Assembly: GCA_002336035.1 (NCBI GenBank)
Contig: DDED01000140.1
Coordinates: forward strand, 1 to 8,733
Direction: 5' to 3'
DNA length: 8,733 nucleotides
Origin: Cellvibrionales bacterium UBA1963
GTDB taxonomy: Bacteria > Pseudomonadota > Gammaproteobacteria > Pseudomonadales > UBA7434
A program made the translations under genes and the position numbers. Under the pieces are notes generated by a model. That model was not told the DNA's origin and did no database searches. It saw only the letters and a list, made by a program, of their open reading frames with translations. How positions within the stretch are numbered: the first letter of the stretch is position 1; each line of letters opens with the position of its first letter. This document shows positions 1-6,337 of this stretch, piece after piece.

Positions 1-1
1 T

Positions 2-1267
2 GATAACTGTGATGCTAAGGCCTTATTTGCTGACAGCCGAGTAAAACAGGCGGCGATAATCGCCGAAAAACAAAGCCAACAACTGATTGTAAAAATTGCC
101 ATCGGTGGTGAGATAAATAGCTTTGAATCTTGGGATAAAATCAAAGAAGAAATAGCAGAAAATATTTGTCTACCCGTGCTCGGTAACACCATGCTTTACA
201 CCTCGGGAACAACCGGCAAACCCAAAGGCGTTTATCGTGCACAACCCGACCCTACTAAAGCTGCAGACATGCAAGCACTACTAACTGCCGTATTTCAATT
301 TGATCCAGAGACTGGTCATGACCAAGCATTAACGCCAGGACCAATGTACCATTCAGGCCCATTTAATCTTTGTATGACGACACCATTGACGTCAGGAATT
401 GGTATTGTTTTGATGGATAAATGGGAGCCAGAAGAAACACTGAGGCTAATTGAGCAGCACAAAATATCACATGCTTTTTTTGTACCCACGATGTTTGTTC
501 GTATGCTAAAGCTCGATCAACCCATTAAAGATCGCTACGACATTGACTCGTTAAAGTTCATCATTCACGGCGCCGCACCTTGTGCCATGGAAACCAAGCA
601 AAGCATGCTCGATTGGTTTGGGCCTATTATATGGGAAATGTTTGCCGGCACCGAAGGACCTGGCACTATCGTCAGCCCACAAGATTGGCTCGCCAAGCCT
701 GGTACCGTAGGCAAGCCCGGTCCAGATCAAATCCGTATTTTAGATGATGACGGCAAACCCGTAGAGGGCTCCACACCCGGCCAATTGTTTTTGATAAACC
801 CACCCAATAGCCAATTTAATTATTACAAAGACCCAATCAAAACTGACAAAGCTGTCAAAAATGGATATTTTACTGCAGGTGATATCGGCTACCTCGATAA
901 TGATGGTTTTCTCTTTTTAACGGGCAGAAGTGCAGAAGTGATTATCAGCGGTGGAGTCAACATTTATCCCCAAGAAATTGATAATGTACTCATTAAACAT
1001 CCGTCAGTCGCGGATGTAGGCTGTGTCGGTGTTCCCAATAATGAATGGGGAGAAGAAGTGAAAGCTATTGTTCAATTGCAAGCCAACGTCGAAGAATCGA
1101 TGGAATTATCAGAGCAGCTCATTGAGTACGCAAAAGAGAAACTGGCCAAGCAAAAAGTTCCTCGCACCATTGAATTTATGAAGCAATTGCCTCGTAGTGA
1201 AGCCGGTAAAGTGCAAAGGAAAAAATTGCGTGATATTTATTGGCAAGACCAACGAACAAATTTATAG
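2..1267 (+). CDS. Acyl-CoA synthetase (AMP-forming), 5' end outside the window
   Basis: The frame is open from base 2, so the gene starts upstream; about 421 C-terminal codons are present. The protein activates a carboxylic acid to an acyl-adenylate with ATP and then transfers it to CoA. Visible ANL-superfamily motifs are the P-loop YTSGTTGKPKG (from about base 194), FAGTEG (the usual YGxTE site), the hinge region GYFTAGDIGYLDNDGFLFLT followed by GR and SGGVNIYP, and the C-terminal SEAGKVQRKKL, whose Lys (codon at 1208) is the expected adenylation-step lysine. The FAGTEG...SPQDW...PGTVGKPG stretch resembles the FadD/bile-acid-CoA-ligase-like branch, so a long-chain or steroid-side-chain substrate is possible, but this is inference. 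All motifs seen are intact, unlike in the broken genes downstream. It was probably the first part of an acyl-CoA catabolic operon with the dehydrogenase remnant and the thiolase-like gene. The family call is firm; the substrate is unknown. Confidence 0.93.
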   Translation, partial: DNCDAKALFADSRVKQAAIIAEKQSQQLIVKIAIGGEINSFESWDKIKEEIAENICLPVLGNTMLYTSGTTGKPKGVYRAQPDPTKAADMQALLTAVFQFDPETGHDQALTPGPMYHSGPFNLCMTTPLTSGIGIVLMDKWEPEETLRLIEQHKISHAFFVPTMFVRMLKLDQPIKDRYDIDSLKFIIHGAAPCAMETKQSMLDWFGPIIWEMFAGTEGPGTIVSPQDWLAKPGTVGKPGPDQIRILDDDGKPVEGSTPGQLFLINPPNSQFNYYKDPIKTDKAVKNGYFTAGDIGYLDNDGFLFLTGRSAEVIISGGVNIYPQEIDNVLIKHPSVADVGCVGVPNNEWGEEVKAIVQLQANVEESMELSEQLIEYAKEKLAKQKVPRTIEFMKQLPRSEAGKVQRKKLRDIYWQDQRTNL

Positions 1268-1325
1268 CTCAGTTTGTTATATCAACAATAAATGTTAACT
1301 CTATTTATAAGGTAAACAACAATTA

Positions 1326-1509
1326 ATGGATATTCGTTTTACCCAACAACAACGTATCTTCAAAGCGAGATTCGCGTATCCATATTAGACCTAGTGACTG
1401 ATACCTTACGCGAAGAAATGGAAAACCCTTAGTTTTTTCGAGGACGGCGGACCTGAATTCTACCGACGATTAAAACAAATGGGTAACGATGGCTGGATCG
1501 CACTGAGCT
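1326..1509 (+). pseudogene. Acyl-CoA dehydrogenase N-terminal remnant (frameshifted, 3' part lost)
   Basis: From ATG 1326 the translation begins MDIRFTQQQRIFK, the typical opening of an acyl-CoA dehydrogenase. At about 1361-1364 the reading must move by one base to continue as SEIRVSILDLVTDTLREEME. A second shift near 1425-1432 restores the first frame with FFEDGGPEFYRRLKQMG and NDGWIAL. These pieces lie in the order expected for the N-terminal helices of the family (compare the usual GPEFYRKL...GWLGIGWP). The match stops at about 1500-1509, where the normal protein would continue for over 300 residues, so nearly all of the FAD-binding and catalytic parts are missing. The next bases encode the tail of a different gene. 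Two frameshifts plus loss of the 3' part make this a non-functional remnant. The family assignment rests on remembered patterns, not a search. Confidence 0.72.
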
Positions 1510-1767
1510 GTGCTCGAAACTCACGGCTGGTAAGATATTTAACCAGCGCCAGTGGCCATGACCCAACGCGGTGACTAGCAAAAAATAGGCGAGTTCATTA
1601 GCGATGAAATACTTAACACCGTTACTGTTGTGGCTGAATCACCCGAGCAACTTGCCCAGCAGATAACGCTGCGTTATGGCGATTTAATTGATGAGTGGAA
1701 ATGCACTTGGATAACTAAAGATGATGTGGCCACAAGCCACAGGCTAGATAAATTAACAACCCGTTAA
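1510..1767 (+). pseudogene. LLM class (luciferase-like) oxidoreductase C-terminal remnant
   Basis: A single frame from about 1510 to the TAA at 1765-1767 reads VLETHGW*DI*PAPVAMTQR, then GD*QKIGEFISDEILNTVTV, then VAESPEQLAQQITLRYGDLI before a divergent tail. The stop codons fall at 1531, 1540 and 1576. The order HGW-x-DI, a Trp-like position before QKIG, ISDE(I/M)LxTxxVV and RYGDL(I/V)D matches the C-terminus of luciferase-like flavin or F420-dependent oxidoreductases found in acyl-CoA/steroid gene clusters. The TAG at 1576 sits where the family often has Trp, so a TGG-to-TAG change is plausible. The N-terminal two thirds of the gene, with the flavin/F420 barrel, are absent. The fragment is joined directly to the acyl-CoA dehydrogenase remnant. 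It cannot give a working enzyme; whether it is F420- or FMN-dependent cannot be told. Confidence 0.7.
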
Positions 1768-1785
1768 TCGTATTGTTTAAATTCA

Positions 1786-3303
1786 ATGAGTGAAAATTTT
1801 ATGAACCCACCGGATAATGCACCCATCTTAATTGCTGTCGCTGCTGTTCAACAAAAACAAGCCGATATTGCCACCGCTAAAGAGCCCATTGCCTTAATGA
1901 TTGATGCTGTTAACGCTGCCTTAAAGGATAGTCAAGCGCCCAGCATAGCAAAGCAGATTGATCATATTTGTGTGCCCAAAGGCATGTGGCAATACCCGAA
2001 CCCAGCCGCATTAATCGCTGAGGCAGTGGGTGCCGAAAACGCCGTCACCGAATTTTGTGACTTCGGCATTCTACAACAGACCAACTTAGGCCAAGCCTGC
2101 CAAAAAATAGCCAACGGTGATATTGACGTCGCTTTAGTCGTTGGTGGCGAAGCGAAGTACCGACAATTACAAGCCATGATTCAAAATGTTGAAGCCACCG
2201 AGACGCAGCAACAAGACAGTCAGCCCGATTCTTTTTTACAACCCGAAGCCGAACTGTGGTCTGAAATTGAGTCAAAGGCTGGCTTAGGCATGCCCGTTGG
2301 TTATTACGCGTTAATCGAAAGTGCTATTTGTCATCAACAAGGTATTAGCATGGATCAACATCGCGACAACATTGCCTCGCATTATGCTCGGTTTAGTGAA
2401 ACGGCTGCCGCTAACCCTGACGGTTGGGCTGAATCTGCATTAAGTGCTGAGACTATTCGTAATGCTGGCGATAAAAATGCCATGTTAGCTTTTCCATATA
2501 CGAAACACCACAATAGTCAATGGAATGTTGATCAAGCTTGCGCCCTATTGTTTTGCTCGGTAAGTAAAGCGCGCGAATACGGTATTCCGGAGTCACAATG
2601 GGTATTTCCCTTAGCCAGCACGGAGTCAAATCAAATTATTAATGTTTCACAACGACCAGATTTAGGCCATTCGATAGCGGCTGAAATGGCTGGCCAGCGC
2701 GCCTTAAATATTACTGATTTAACCATTGATGAGATAGATTTTATCGATCTGTATAGCTGTTTTCCATCGGCTGTTAACCTAAATATTCAGGCTTTAAATA
2801 TTCCTAATGATAGAGAGTTGACCGTTACCGGTGCAATGCCCTATGGCGGCGGCCCATTAAATAATTACTGCTTGCAAGCCACGGTAAAGCTGGCGCAGTT
2901 ACTGCGCGAAAAGCCAGGCAGTTACGCGATCGCTAGTTGCGTTAGCGGCATGTTTACCAAGCAAGGTTACGGTATTTGGTCGTCGGCTGGTTACCGCAAT
3001 GCCTTTATTTTTGATGATGTCAGTGACGAAGTTAATGAGCGACAGCAGGCACTTGAGCTTATAGAACCTCAACCAGGTACTGTAGACATCATCGCAGCCA
3101 CGGTATTATTTGAAAAAAAGCATGCGCAAAGACTGGTCATTATTAGTCAAAATTCTGAGGGTAAGCGCAGTGTTAATTACAGCGAAGAGGTTGATCATAT
3201 CACCCAGTCTTTACGCACTAATCTAGTTGGTGAAAAAGCTCGTATCAATCAGCTCGGTTTAATTGACTCGCTTTTAAGCAATCGACGCCATGAGCCAAGC
3301 TGA
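1786..3303 (+). CDS. Thiolase-like protein type 1 (acetyl-CoA acetyltransferase-like) with extra C-terminal domain
   Basis: 505 residues, close to the usual length (about 500) of this thiolase-like family, often annotated acetyl-CoA acetyltransferase. Characteristic stretches are RFSETAAANPDGW, MLAFPYTK...VDQACALL, SQWVFP, DLYSCFPSAV (from D321), LTVTGAMPYGGGPLNNY (PYGGGP at 352-357) and SCVSGMFTKQGYG (C385). Residues from about 426 onward form the additional C-terminal domain typical of type 1 thiolase-like proteins. The classical thiolase nucleophile motif CxSG is not present: the equivalent region reads FCDFGILQQTN, and by spacing a Gly (94) lies at the Cys position while C91 is three residues earlier. 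Thiolytic activity is therefore uncertain; a CoA-ester binding or condensation role is possible. ATG 1786 is used; ATG 1801 is an alternative, and neither has a clear Shine-Dalgarno. It sits between two decayed genes but is itself unbroken. The family is confident, the reaction is not. Confidence 0.88.
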   Translation: MSENFMNPPDNAPILIAVAAVQQKQADIATAKEPIALMIDAVNAALKDSQAPSIAKQIDHICVPKGMWQYPNPAALIAEAVGAENAVTEFCDFGILQQTNLGQACQKIANGDIDVALVVGGEAKYRQLQAMIQNVEATETQQQDSQPDSFLQPEAELWSEIESKAGLGMPVGYYALIESAICHQQGISMDQHRDNIASHYARFSETAAANPDGWAESALSAETIRNAGDKNAMLAFPYTKHHNSQWNVDQACALLFCSVSKAREYGIPESQWVFPLASTESNQIINVSQRPDLGHSIAAEMAGQRALNITDLTIDEIDFIDLYSCFPSAVNLNIQALNIPNDRELTVTGAMPYGGGPLNNYCLQATVKLAQLLREKPGSYAIASCVSGMFTKQGYGIWSSAGYRNAFIFDDVSDEVNERQQALELIEPQPGTVDIIAATVLFEKKHAQRLVIISQNSEGKRSVNYSEEVDHITQSLRTNLVGEKARINQLGLIDSLLSNRRHEPS

Positions 3304-3553
3304 AATCATTAGGGCATGGCAACTCGATACCCAATGATTACTTGTCCTTGCCGCTGCCTAAGACATAGCTGTAAACGCTTTGCGAAGTCTGCCGAGTTCA
3401 CTCATTATTAATAGTCACCCTGTTAAACTGATTGAAACCAAGGCGTAAAGAAGTTGTTTAACCAATTGCAGGCGGATGAGCTTATTTGTAATGACGTTAC
3501 TGACGCTTTAATGTGTATTTTTTTCTGATGAAGTACGCCAACGTTTACCCTAG
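3290..3553 (+). pseudogene. Remnant of a small unidentified gene, formerly coupled to the thiolase-like gene
   Basis: ATG 3290 overlaps the last 14 bases of the thiolase-like gene, the usual layout of translational coupling. In this frame the sequence reads MSQAEIIRAWQLDTQ, stop (TGA 3335), LLVLAAA, stop (TAA 3359), DIAVNALRSLPSSLIINSHP, VKLIETKA, stop (TAA 3446). It continues one frame over as KKLFNQLQADELICNDVTDA up to TGA 3526, and then in the first frame as SDEVRQRLP to TAG 3551. The protein-like pieces in order, separated by stops and shifts, indicate a decayed gene. The LRSLPxxLI pattern and the acidic helix after it recall short enoyl-CoA hydratase/isomerase-like proteins of lipid clusters, but I cannot confirm this. 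From 3554 to 3674 I see no coding signal. Confidence 0.45.
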
Positions 3554-3674
3554 TCGATGGGGCCAACGCAAGTTTTTTTTTGATTCTTATTTAACCCCCC
3601 TGCTAACCACGACATGCTAGTACCCGTAAGAGGTTTGGGTTAGGATACAGGCTCGTATAAGGAATTGAATCGTT

Positions 3675-4520
3675 ATGAGCTTATTACATCAATTGAATCA
3701 GCACGATCAACTCAGTAAAACAGCACGCTTCGTTGCTATCAAGATTCTGGAAGATCCTCAAGCTGCGGTGAGCTTACCTATTGCTGAACTTGCCAGACGT
3801 GCTCAAGTCAGTGAACCCACCGTCAATCGGCTTTGTCGAGCGCTGGGTTGTAAAGGCTACCCAGACTTTAAGGTTAAGTTGGCCGGTGAACTTGCCAGTG
3901 GTCGAGGAAAGATTAGTCGCACCATTAATTTTGATGACAACTTAAACGAAGTCGTTAATAAAATATTTGATTCTACTCACGCCAGTTTAACTATGGCTCA
4001 AAATGCTTGTGATATACATACGATCACCACTGCTGTGTCTGTTTTGACCGCAGCAAGAGCGATTTATTTTTTTGGTCATGGTGCATCCGGGTCGGTGGCC
4101 ATTGATGCACAACATAAATTTATGCGATTTAAGAAGCCCGTTATCGCGCATGTCGACGCATTAAATCAACGCATTGCCGCTACCAGTCTTAGTCAGGATG
4201 ACGTTGCGGTTTTTATCTCTTACACCGGTCGCACCCGTATTATTATAGAAGCAGCAGAGTTAGCCGTGAACAGCGGCGCACATATTCTTGGCCTAACCAG
4301 TCAAGGCTCGCCGTTAGCACAGCATTGTCAACAGGTACTGGAAGTTGGTAATGATGAGGACACCGATACCTATACACCTATGACGTCTCGAATCGCGCAA
4401 CTTTCACTGATTGATATTCTTGTCGCTGGTACAGCGTTAAAAATGGGTGATGATTTTTCAACGCATTTACTTGACGTCAAACGCAGTGTTTCCAACACTA
4501 AAACGACGAAAGATAAATAG
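3675..4520 (+). CDS. hexR: HexR-type transcriptional regulator (RpiR/MurR family)
   Basis: 281 residues, normal for the family. An N-terminal HTH_6 domain (about 1-75) carries the helix-turn-helix region PIAELARRAQVSEPTVNRLC (35-54) followed by GYPDFK (61-66). A C-terminal SIS sugar-phosphate binding domain starts near 120, with FFGHGASG (132-139), SYTGRT (182-187) and DTDTYTPMTSRIAQL. These match E. coli and Pseudomonas HexR closely. HexR in Gammaproteobacteria controls glucose and Entner-Doudoroff genes (zwf, edd, eda, gap and others) and releases DNA on binding 2-keto-3-deoxy-6-phosphogluconate. The start is supported by AAGGA at 3659-3663, 11 bases before ATG. It is followed 254 bases later by gap, a known HexR target, with candidate operators between, so it probably regulates its neighbour. 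The usual partners zwf, pgl and eda are not in the window. Identification as HexR rather than another RpiR protein is strong. Confidence 0.92.
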   Translation: MSLLHQLNQHDQLSKTARFVAIKILEDPQAAVSLPIAELARRAQVSEPTVNRLCRALGCKGYPDFKVKLAGELASGRGKISRTINFDDNLNEVVNKIFDSTHASLTMAQNACDIHTITTAVSVLTAARAIYFFGHGASGSVAIDAQHKFMRFKKPVIAHVDALNQRIAATSLSQDDVAVFISYTGRTRIIIEAAELAVNSGAHILGLTSQGSPLAQHCQQVLEVGNDEDTDTYTPMTSRIAQLSLIDILVAGTALKMGDDFSTHLLDVKRSVSNTKTTKDK

Positions 4521-4554
4521 CCAACGCCCCCCTCTGCCCCCTCACCCGATGAGG
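4521..4554 (+). terminator. C-rich, G-poor stretch with a short hairpin after hexR (possible Rho-dependent termination zone)
   Basis: Immediately after the hexR stop, 19 of 27 bases (4521-4547) are C and only two are G. A small hairpin follows, CCTCA (4540-4544) and TGAGG (4550-4554) with a five-base loop. There is no T-tract. C-over-G enrichment is the known character of Rho-utilisation sites, so termination of the hexR transcript here is possible, but the evidence is compositional only. Confidence 0.25.
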
Positions 4555-4601
4555 TCTTAAAACGAGCCAACCGTCAAAAAGATCAAATAACCAGCTATTA
4601 A

Positions 4602-4616
4602 TGTACTTTTATTACA
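4602..4616. promoter_or_regulatory. Candidate HexR operator, distal site upstream of gap
   Basis: TGTACTTTTATTACA is a 15-bp imperfect palindrome with outer arms TGTA/TACA. It differs from the remembered HexR pattern TGTAAT-N3-ATTACA at one position (C for A in the left half). It lies about 160 bases before the gap start, between the regulator gene and its likely target. The assignment is a motif match from memory combined with context. Confidence 0.55.
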
Positions 4617-4652
4617 ATAAATGCTAAACATATAGACATTTTAGTTTTTTTA

Positions 4653-4667
4653 TGTAATTTTGTTACC
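4653..4667. promoter_or_regulatory. Candidate HexR operator, proximal site upstream of gap
   Basis: TGTAATTTTGTTACC has a perfect left half of the remembered HexR pattern (TGTAAT) and a weaker right half (GTTACC against ATTACA), with inner arms GTAA and TTAC exactly symmetric. Its centre is 51 bp from the centre of the distal candidate, close to five helical turns, and it directly abuts the possible -35 box of gap. Regulation of gap by HexR bound here is inferred. Confidence 0.45.
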
Positions 4668-4695
4668 TTGGTAGGATCTGGAGTGAGGCTATTTA
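4668..4695 (+). promoter_or_regulatory. Possible sigma-70 promoter of gap
   Basis: TTGGTA (4668-4673) and TATTTA (4690-4695) are separated by 16 bases and would place the transcript start near 4702, leaving a leader of about 70 bases before gap. Both boxes are imperfect and the area is AT-rich, so alternatives exist. The position just downstream of the proximal HexR-like palindrome is consistent with regulated transcription. Confidence 0.35.
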
Positions 4696-4774
4696 TTATT
4701 GGCATCTCGATTGTCACTAGAATTAATTTTCCAACCTCAAGATAGCCCCATTACAAGCATCACTGGAGAGAAAA

Positions 4775-5815
4775 ATGTATCGCGTCGCTATTAACGGCTT
4801 TGGCCGCATCGGTAGAAATGTGCTTAGAGCCTACTACGAAAGACTGAGCTTAGGTGAGTCATTGCCGTATAAAATTGTCGCCTTAAATGATCTTGGCGAT
4901 GCCAATATCAATGCCCACTTAATGCAATACGATACCGCACATGGCCGTTTTTCAGGCCATGTATCCGTGCTAGACAATAACTTAGTCATTAATGGAGACC
5001 ATATAAAAGTACTGGCTGAACGCAACCCCAGTGACTTGCCATGGTTGAAGATGAATATTGATGTAGTCTTTGAATGCACAGGATTATTTACCCAGCGCCA
5101 TGCCGCTGAAAAACACATTAAGGCCGGTGCAAAACGGGTGTTAATATCGGCGCCAGGAACGAATCTCGATGCAACGATTGTTTTCGGTGTTAACGACCAT
5201 ACCCTCACCTCAAAACATCGTTTAATATCAAACGCTTCATGCACAACTAATTGTCTCGCGCCACTGGTGTCTGCCTTAAACAACACGATCGGTATTGAAT
5301 CTGGGCTTGCGACAACCATTCACTCTTACACCAATGATCAAGTGTTGACTGACGTTTATCATACTGACTTGCGTCGTGCGCGCTCTGCCACTCACTCAAT
5401 GATTCCTACTAAAACAGGTGCTGCCAGTGCGATAGGTGAAGTGATTCCCGAAATGAAAGGCAAACTTGATGGCTTAGCGGTACGCGTACCAGTGATCAAC
5501 ACCTCATTAGTTGATTTTACTTTTGCTGCTAAAAAGCCCACCACGGTTGAAGCCGTAAATGCCATTTTAACATCAGCTTCTGAGCAGCAGTTAGCCGGTG
5601 TGCTTGCCGTTAACACACTGCCCTTAGTATCAACTGACTTCAATCATCATACAGCGTCTTCAGTGTTTGATAGTACCCAGACTAAGGTCATTGGTAACAC
5701 AGTGAAGGTTTTAGCTTGGTACGATAACGAGTGGGGATTCTCTAACCGCATGCTCGACAATGCAAAAATTATCGTTGCACTCGATACTGTCAAAGAAACG
5801 GCTGTCGCAAGCTGA
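4775..5815 (+). CDS. gap: Type I glyceraldehyde-3-phosphate dehydrogenase
   Basis: 346 residues, the usual size or slightly longer. The enzyme oxidises glyceraldehyde 3-phosphate to 1,3-bisphosphoglycerate in the cytoplasm with NAD+ and phosphate. The Rossmann motif is INGFGRIGRN (6-15), and D39 in ALNDLGD fits NAD preference. The catalytic cysteine is C156 in SNASCTTNC and the base is H183 in TTIHSYTNDQ. TDVYHTDLRRARSATHSMIP, the TKTGAA loop and the terminal WYDNEWGFSNRM are all present. The sequence resembles the HexR-regulated Gap of Pseudomonas, which serves the Entner-Doudoroff route. The YTNDQ and TKTGAA segments argue against erythrose-4-phosphate dehydrogenase (Epd), which has HDQQ and DTKLAA there. 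GGAGAG at 4765-4770 is a good ribosome binding site for ATG 4775. It has its own putative promoter with two HexR-like palindromes upstream and an inverted repeat just after the stop, so it is probably transcribed alone. Confidence 0.95.
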   Translation: MYRVAINGFGRIGRNVLRAYYERLSLGESLPYKIVALNDLGDANINAHLMQYDTAHGRFSGHVSVLDNNLVINGDHIKVLAERNPSDLPWLKMNIDVVFECTGLFTQRHAAEKHIKAGAKRVLISAPGTNLDATIVFGVNDHTLTSKHRLISNASCTTNCLAPLVSALNNTIGIESGLATTIHSYTNDQVLTDVYHTDLRRARSATHSMIPTKTGAASAIGEVIPEMKGKLDGLAVRVPVINTSLVDFTFAAKKPTTVEAVNAILTSASEQQLAGVLAVNTLPLVSTDFNHHTASSVFDSTQTKVIGNTVKVLAWYDNEWGFSNRMLDNAKIIVALDTVKETAVAS

Positions 5816-5819
5816 TAGC

Positions 5820-5860
5820 TATGTTTGAGCTAACAAACAATAACCGTTAGCTCAAACATA
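5820..5860. terminator. Perfect 15-bp inverted repeat after gap, probable transcript end
   Basis: TATGTTTGAGCTAAC (5820-5834) and GTTAGCTCAAACATA (5846-5860) are exact reverse complements around an 11-base loop, starting four bases after the gap stop. It lies between the convergent gap and NTF2-like genes, where a bidirectional terminator is expected. No T-tract follows on either strand (AT-rich ATAAAATAATT on the + side), so it is not a textbook intrinsic terminator. It may instead protect a 3' end or bind a protein. Confidence 0.55.
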
Positions 5861-5915
5861 ATAAAATAATTGAATGCTTGGCTAATTGCACACTAAGTAA
5901 GATTATCGTTGCCAA

Positions 5916-6284
5916 CTAACCCCATTTACCCTTACCGTAAGGTGCGTTCCAGCACTGCGCTAGTCGACCGTTTTCAACTTTAAAAACTTCTATTCCACAA
6001 AGATTCATATTTTCATCTTTGGCCGATTTAGTCTCCCAAATTGATGTCACATAGGTATCGTCAGCATGGGTGATAATACGATCTATATGCACACCAAAAT
6101 CTTCAACGCCCATTTTCACTCTGGCAATTTGCTCATCATGACTCAATGCTGTCACGCCGCCATCAACGTCATGGCGCACAATCGGATCGGCGCATAACTC
6201 CCTAACCAATTCATAATTACCCTGATTACTGGCTTCTTCCCAATAGCGCTCTAACAGTACTTGCGCTTTACTTTTTTCGCTCAT
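5916..6284 (-). CDS. NTF2/SnoaL-like small protein
   Basis: 122 residues from the ATG at 6284. The pattern is that of the NTF2-like cone fold: an N-terminal helix (VLLERYWEEASNQGNYELVR), then a pocket-lining ADPIVRHD, and the late strands VTSIWETKS, LCGIEVFKVENGRLAQCWNA. Family members are small hydrolases, isomerases, cyclases or simple ligand-binding proteins, so no reaction can be assigned. A TTG codon at 6287 is in frame, but GGAGAG about six bases before the ATG favours the ATG start. It follows the molybdopterin oxidoreductase gene by 53 bases in the same direction and is likely in its operon, possibly acting on the same substrate or product. No signal peptide or membrane segment is visible, so it should be cytoplasmic. 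Confidence 0.82.
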   Translation of the reverse strand: MSEKSKAQVLLERYWEEASNQGNYELVRELCADPIVRHDVDGGVTALSHDEQIARVKMGVEDFGVHIDRIITHADDTYVTSIWETKSAKDENMNLCGIEVFKVENGRLAQCWNAPYGKGKWG

Positions 6285-6337
6285 CAATCACTCTCCATTA
6301 TTTAATCTATTTAGTAACCGTACTTTTTATGTGGCCT

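Noticed and set aside
1962..2275. Two overlapping minus-strand open frames opposite the thiolase-like gene
   Set aside because: They overlap each other in different frames and sit opposite clearly conserved coding sequence; no family features.
3633..3660. TTGGGT-N15-TATAAG as a promoter for hexR
   Set aside because: The 15-base spacer is too short, and the -10 box would overlap the ribosome binding site, leaving almost no leader.
4834..5319. Long minus-strand open frame (161 codons) opposite gap
   Set aside because: It lies wholly opposite a well-conserved GAPDH with all catalytic motifs. It has no ribosome binding site and no recognisable protein pattern, so it is a shadow of the real gene.
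4775..5815. Erythrose-4-phosphate dehydrogenase (Epd) as the identity of the dehydrogenase
   Set aside because: The regions that differ between the two read YTNDQ and TKTGAA as in Gap, not HDQQ and DTKLAA as in Epd, and the hexR context favours Gap.
6285..6287. TTG start for the NTF2-like gene, one codon earlier
   Set aside because: The ATG directly after it has better spacing from GGAGAG and is the commoner start codon.
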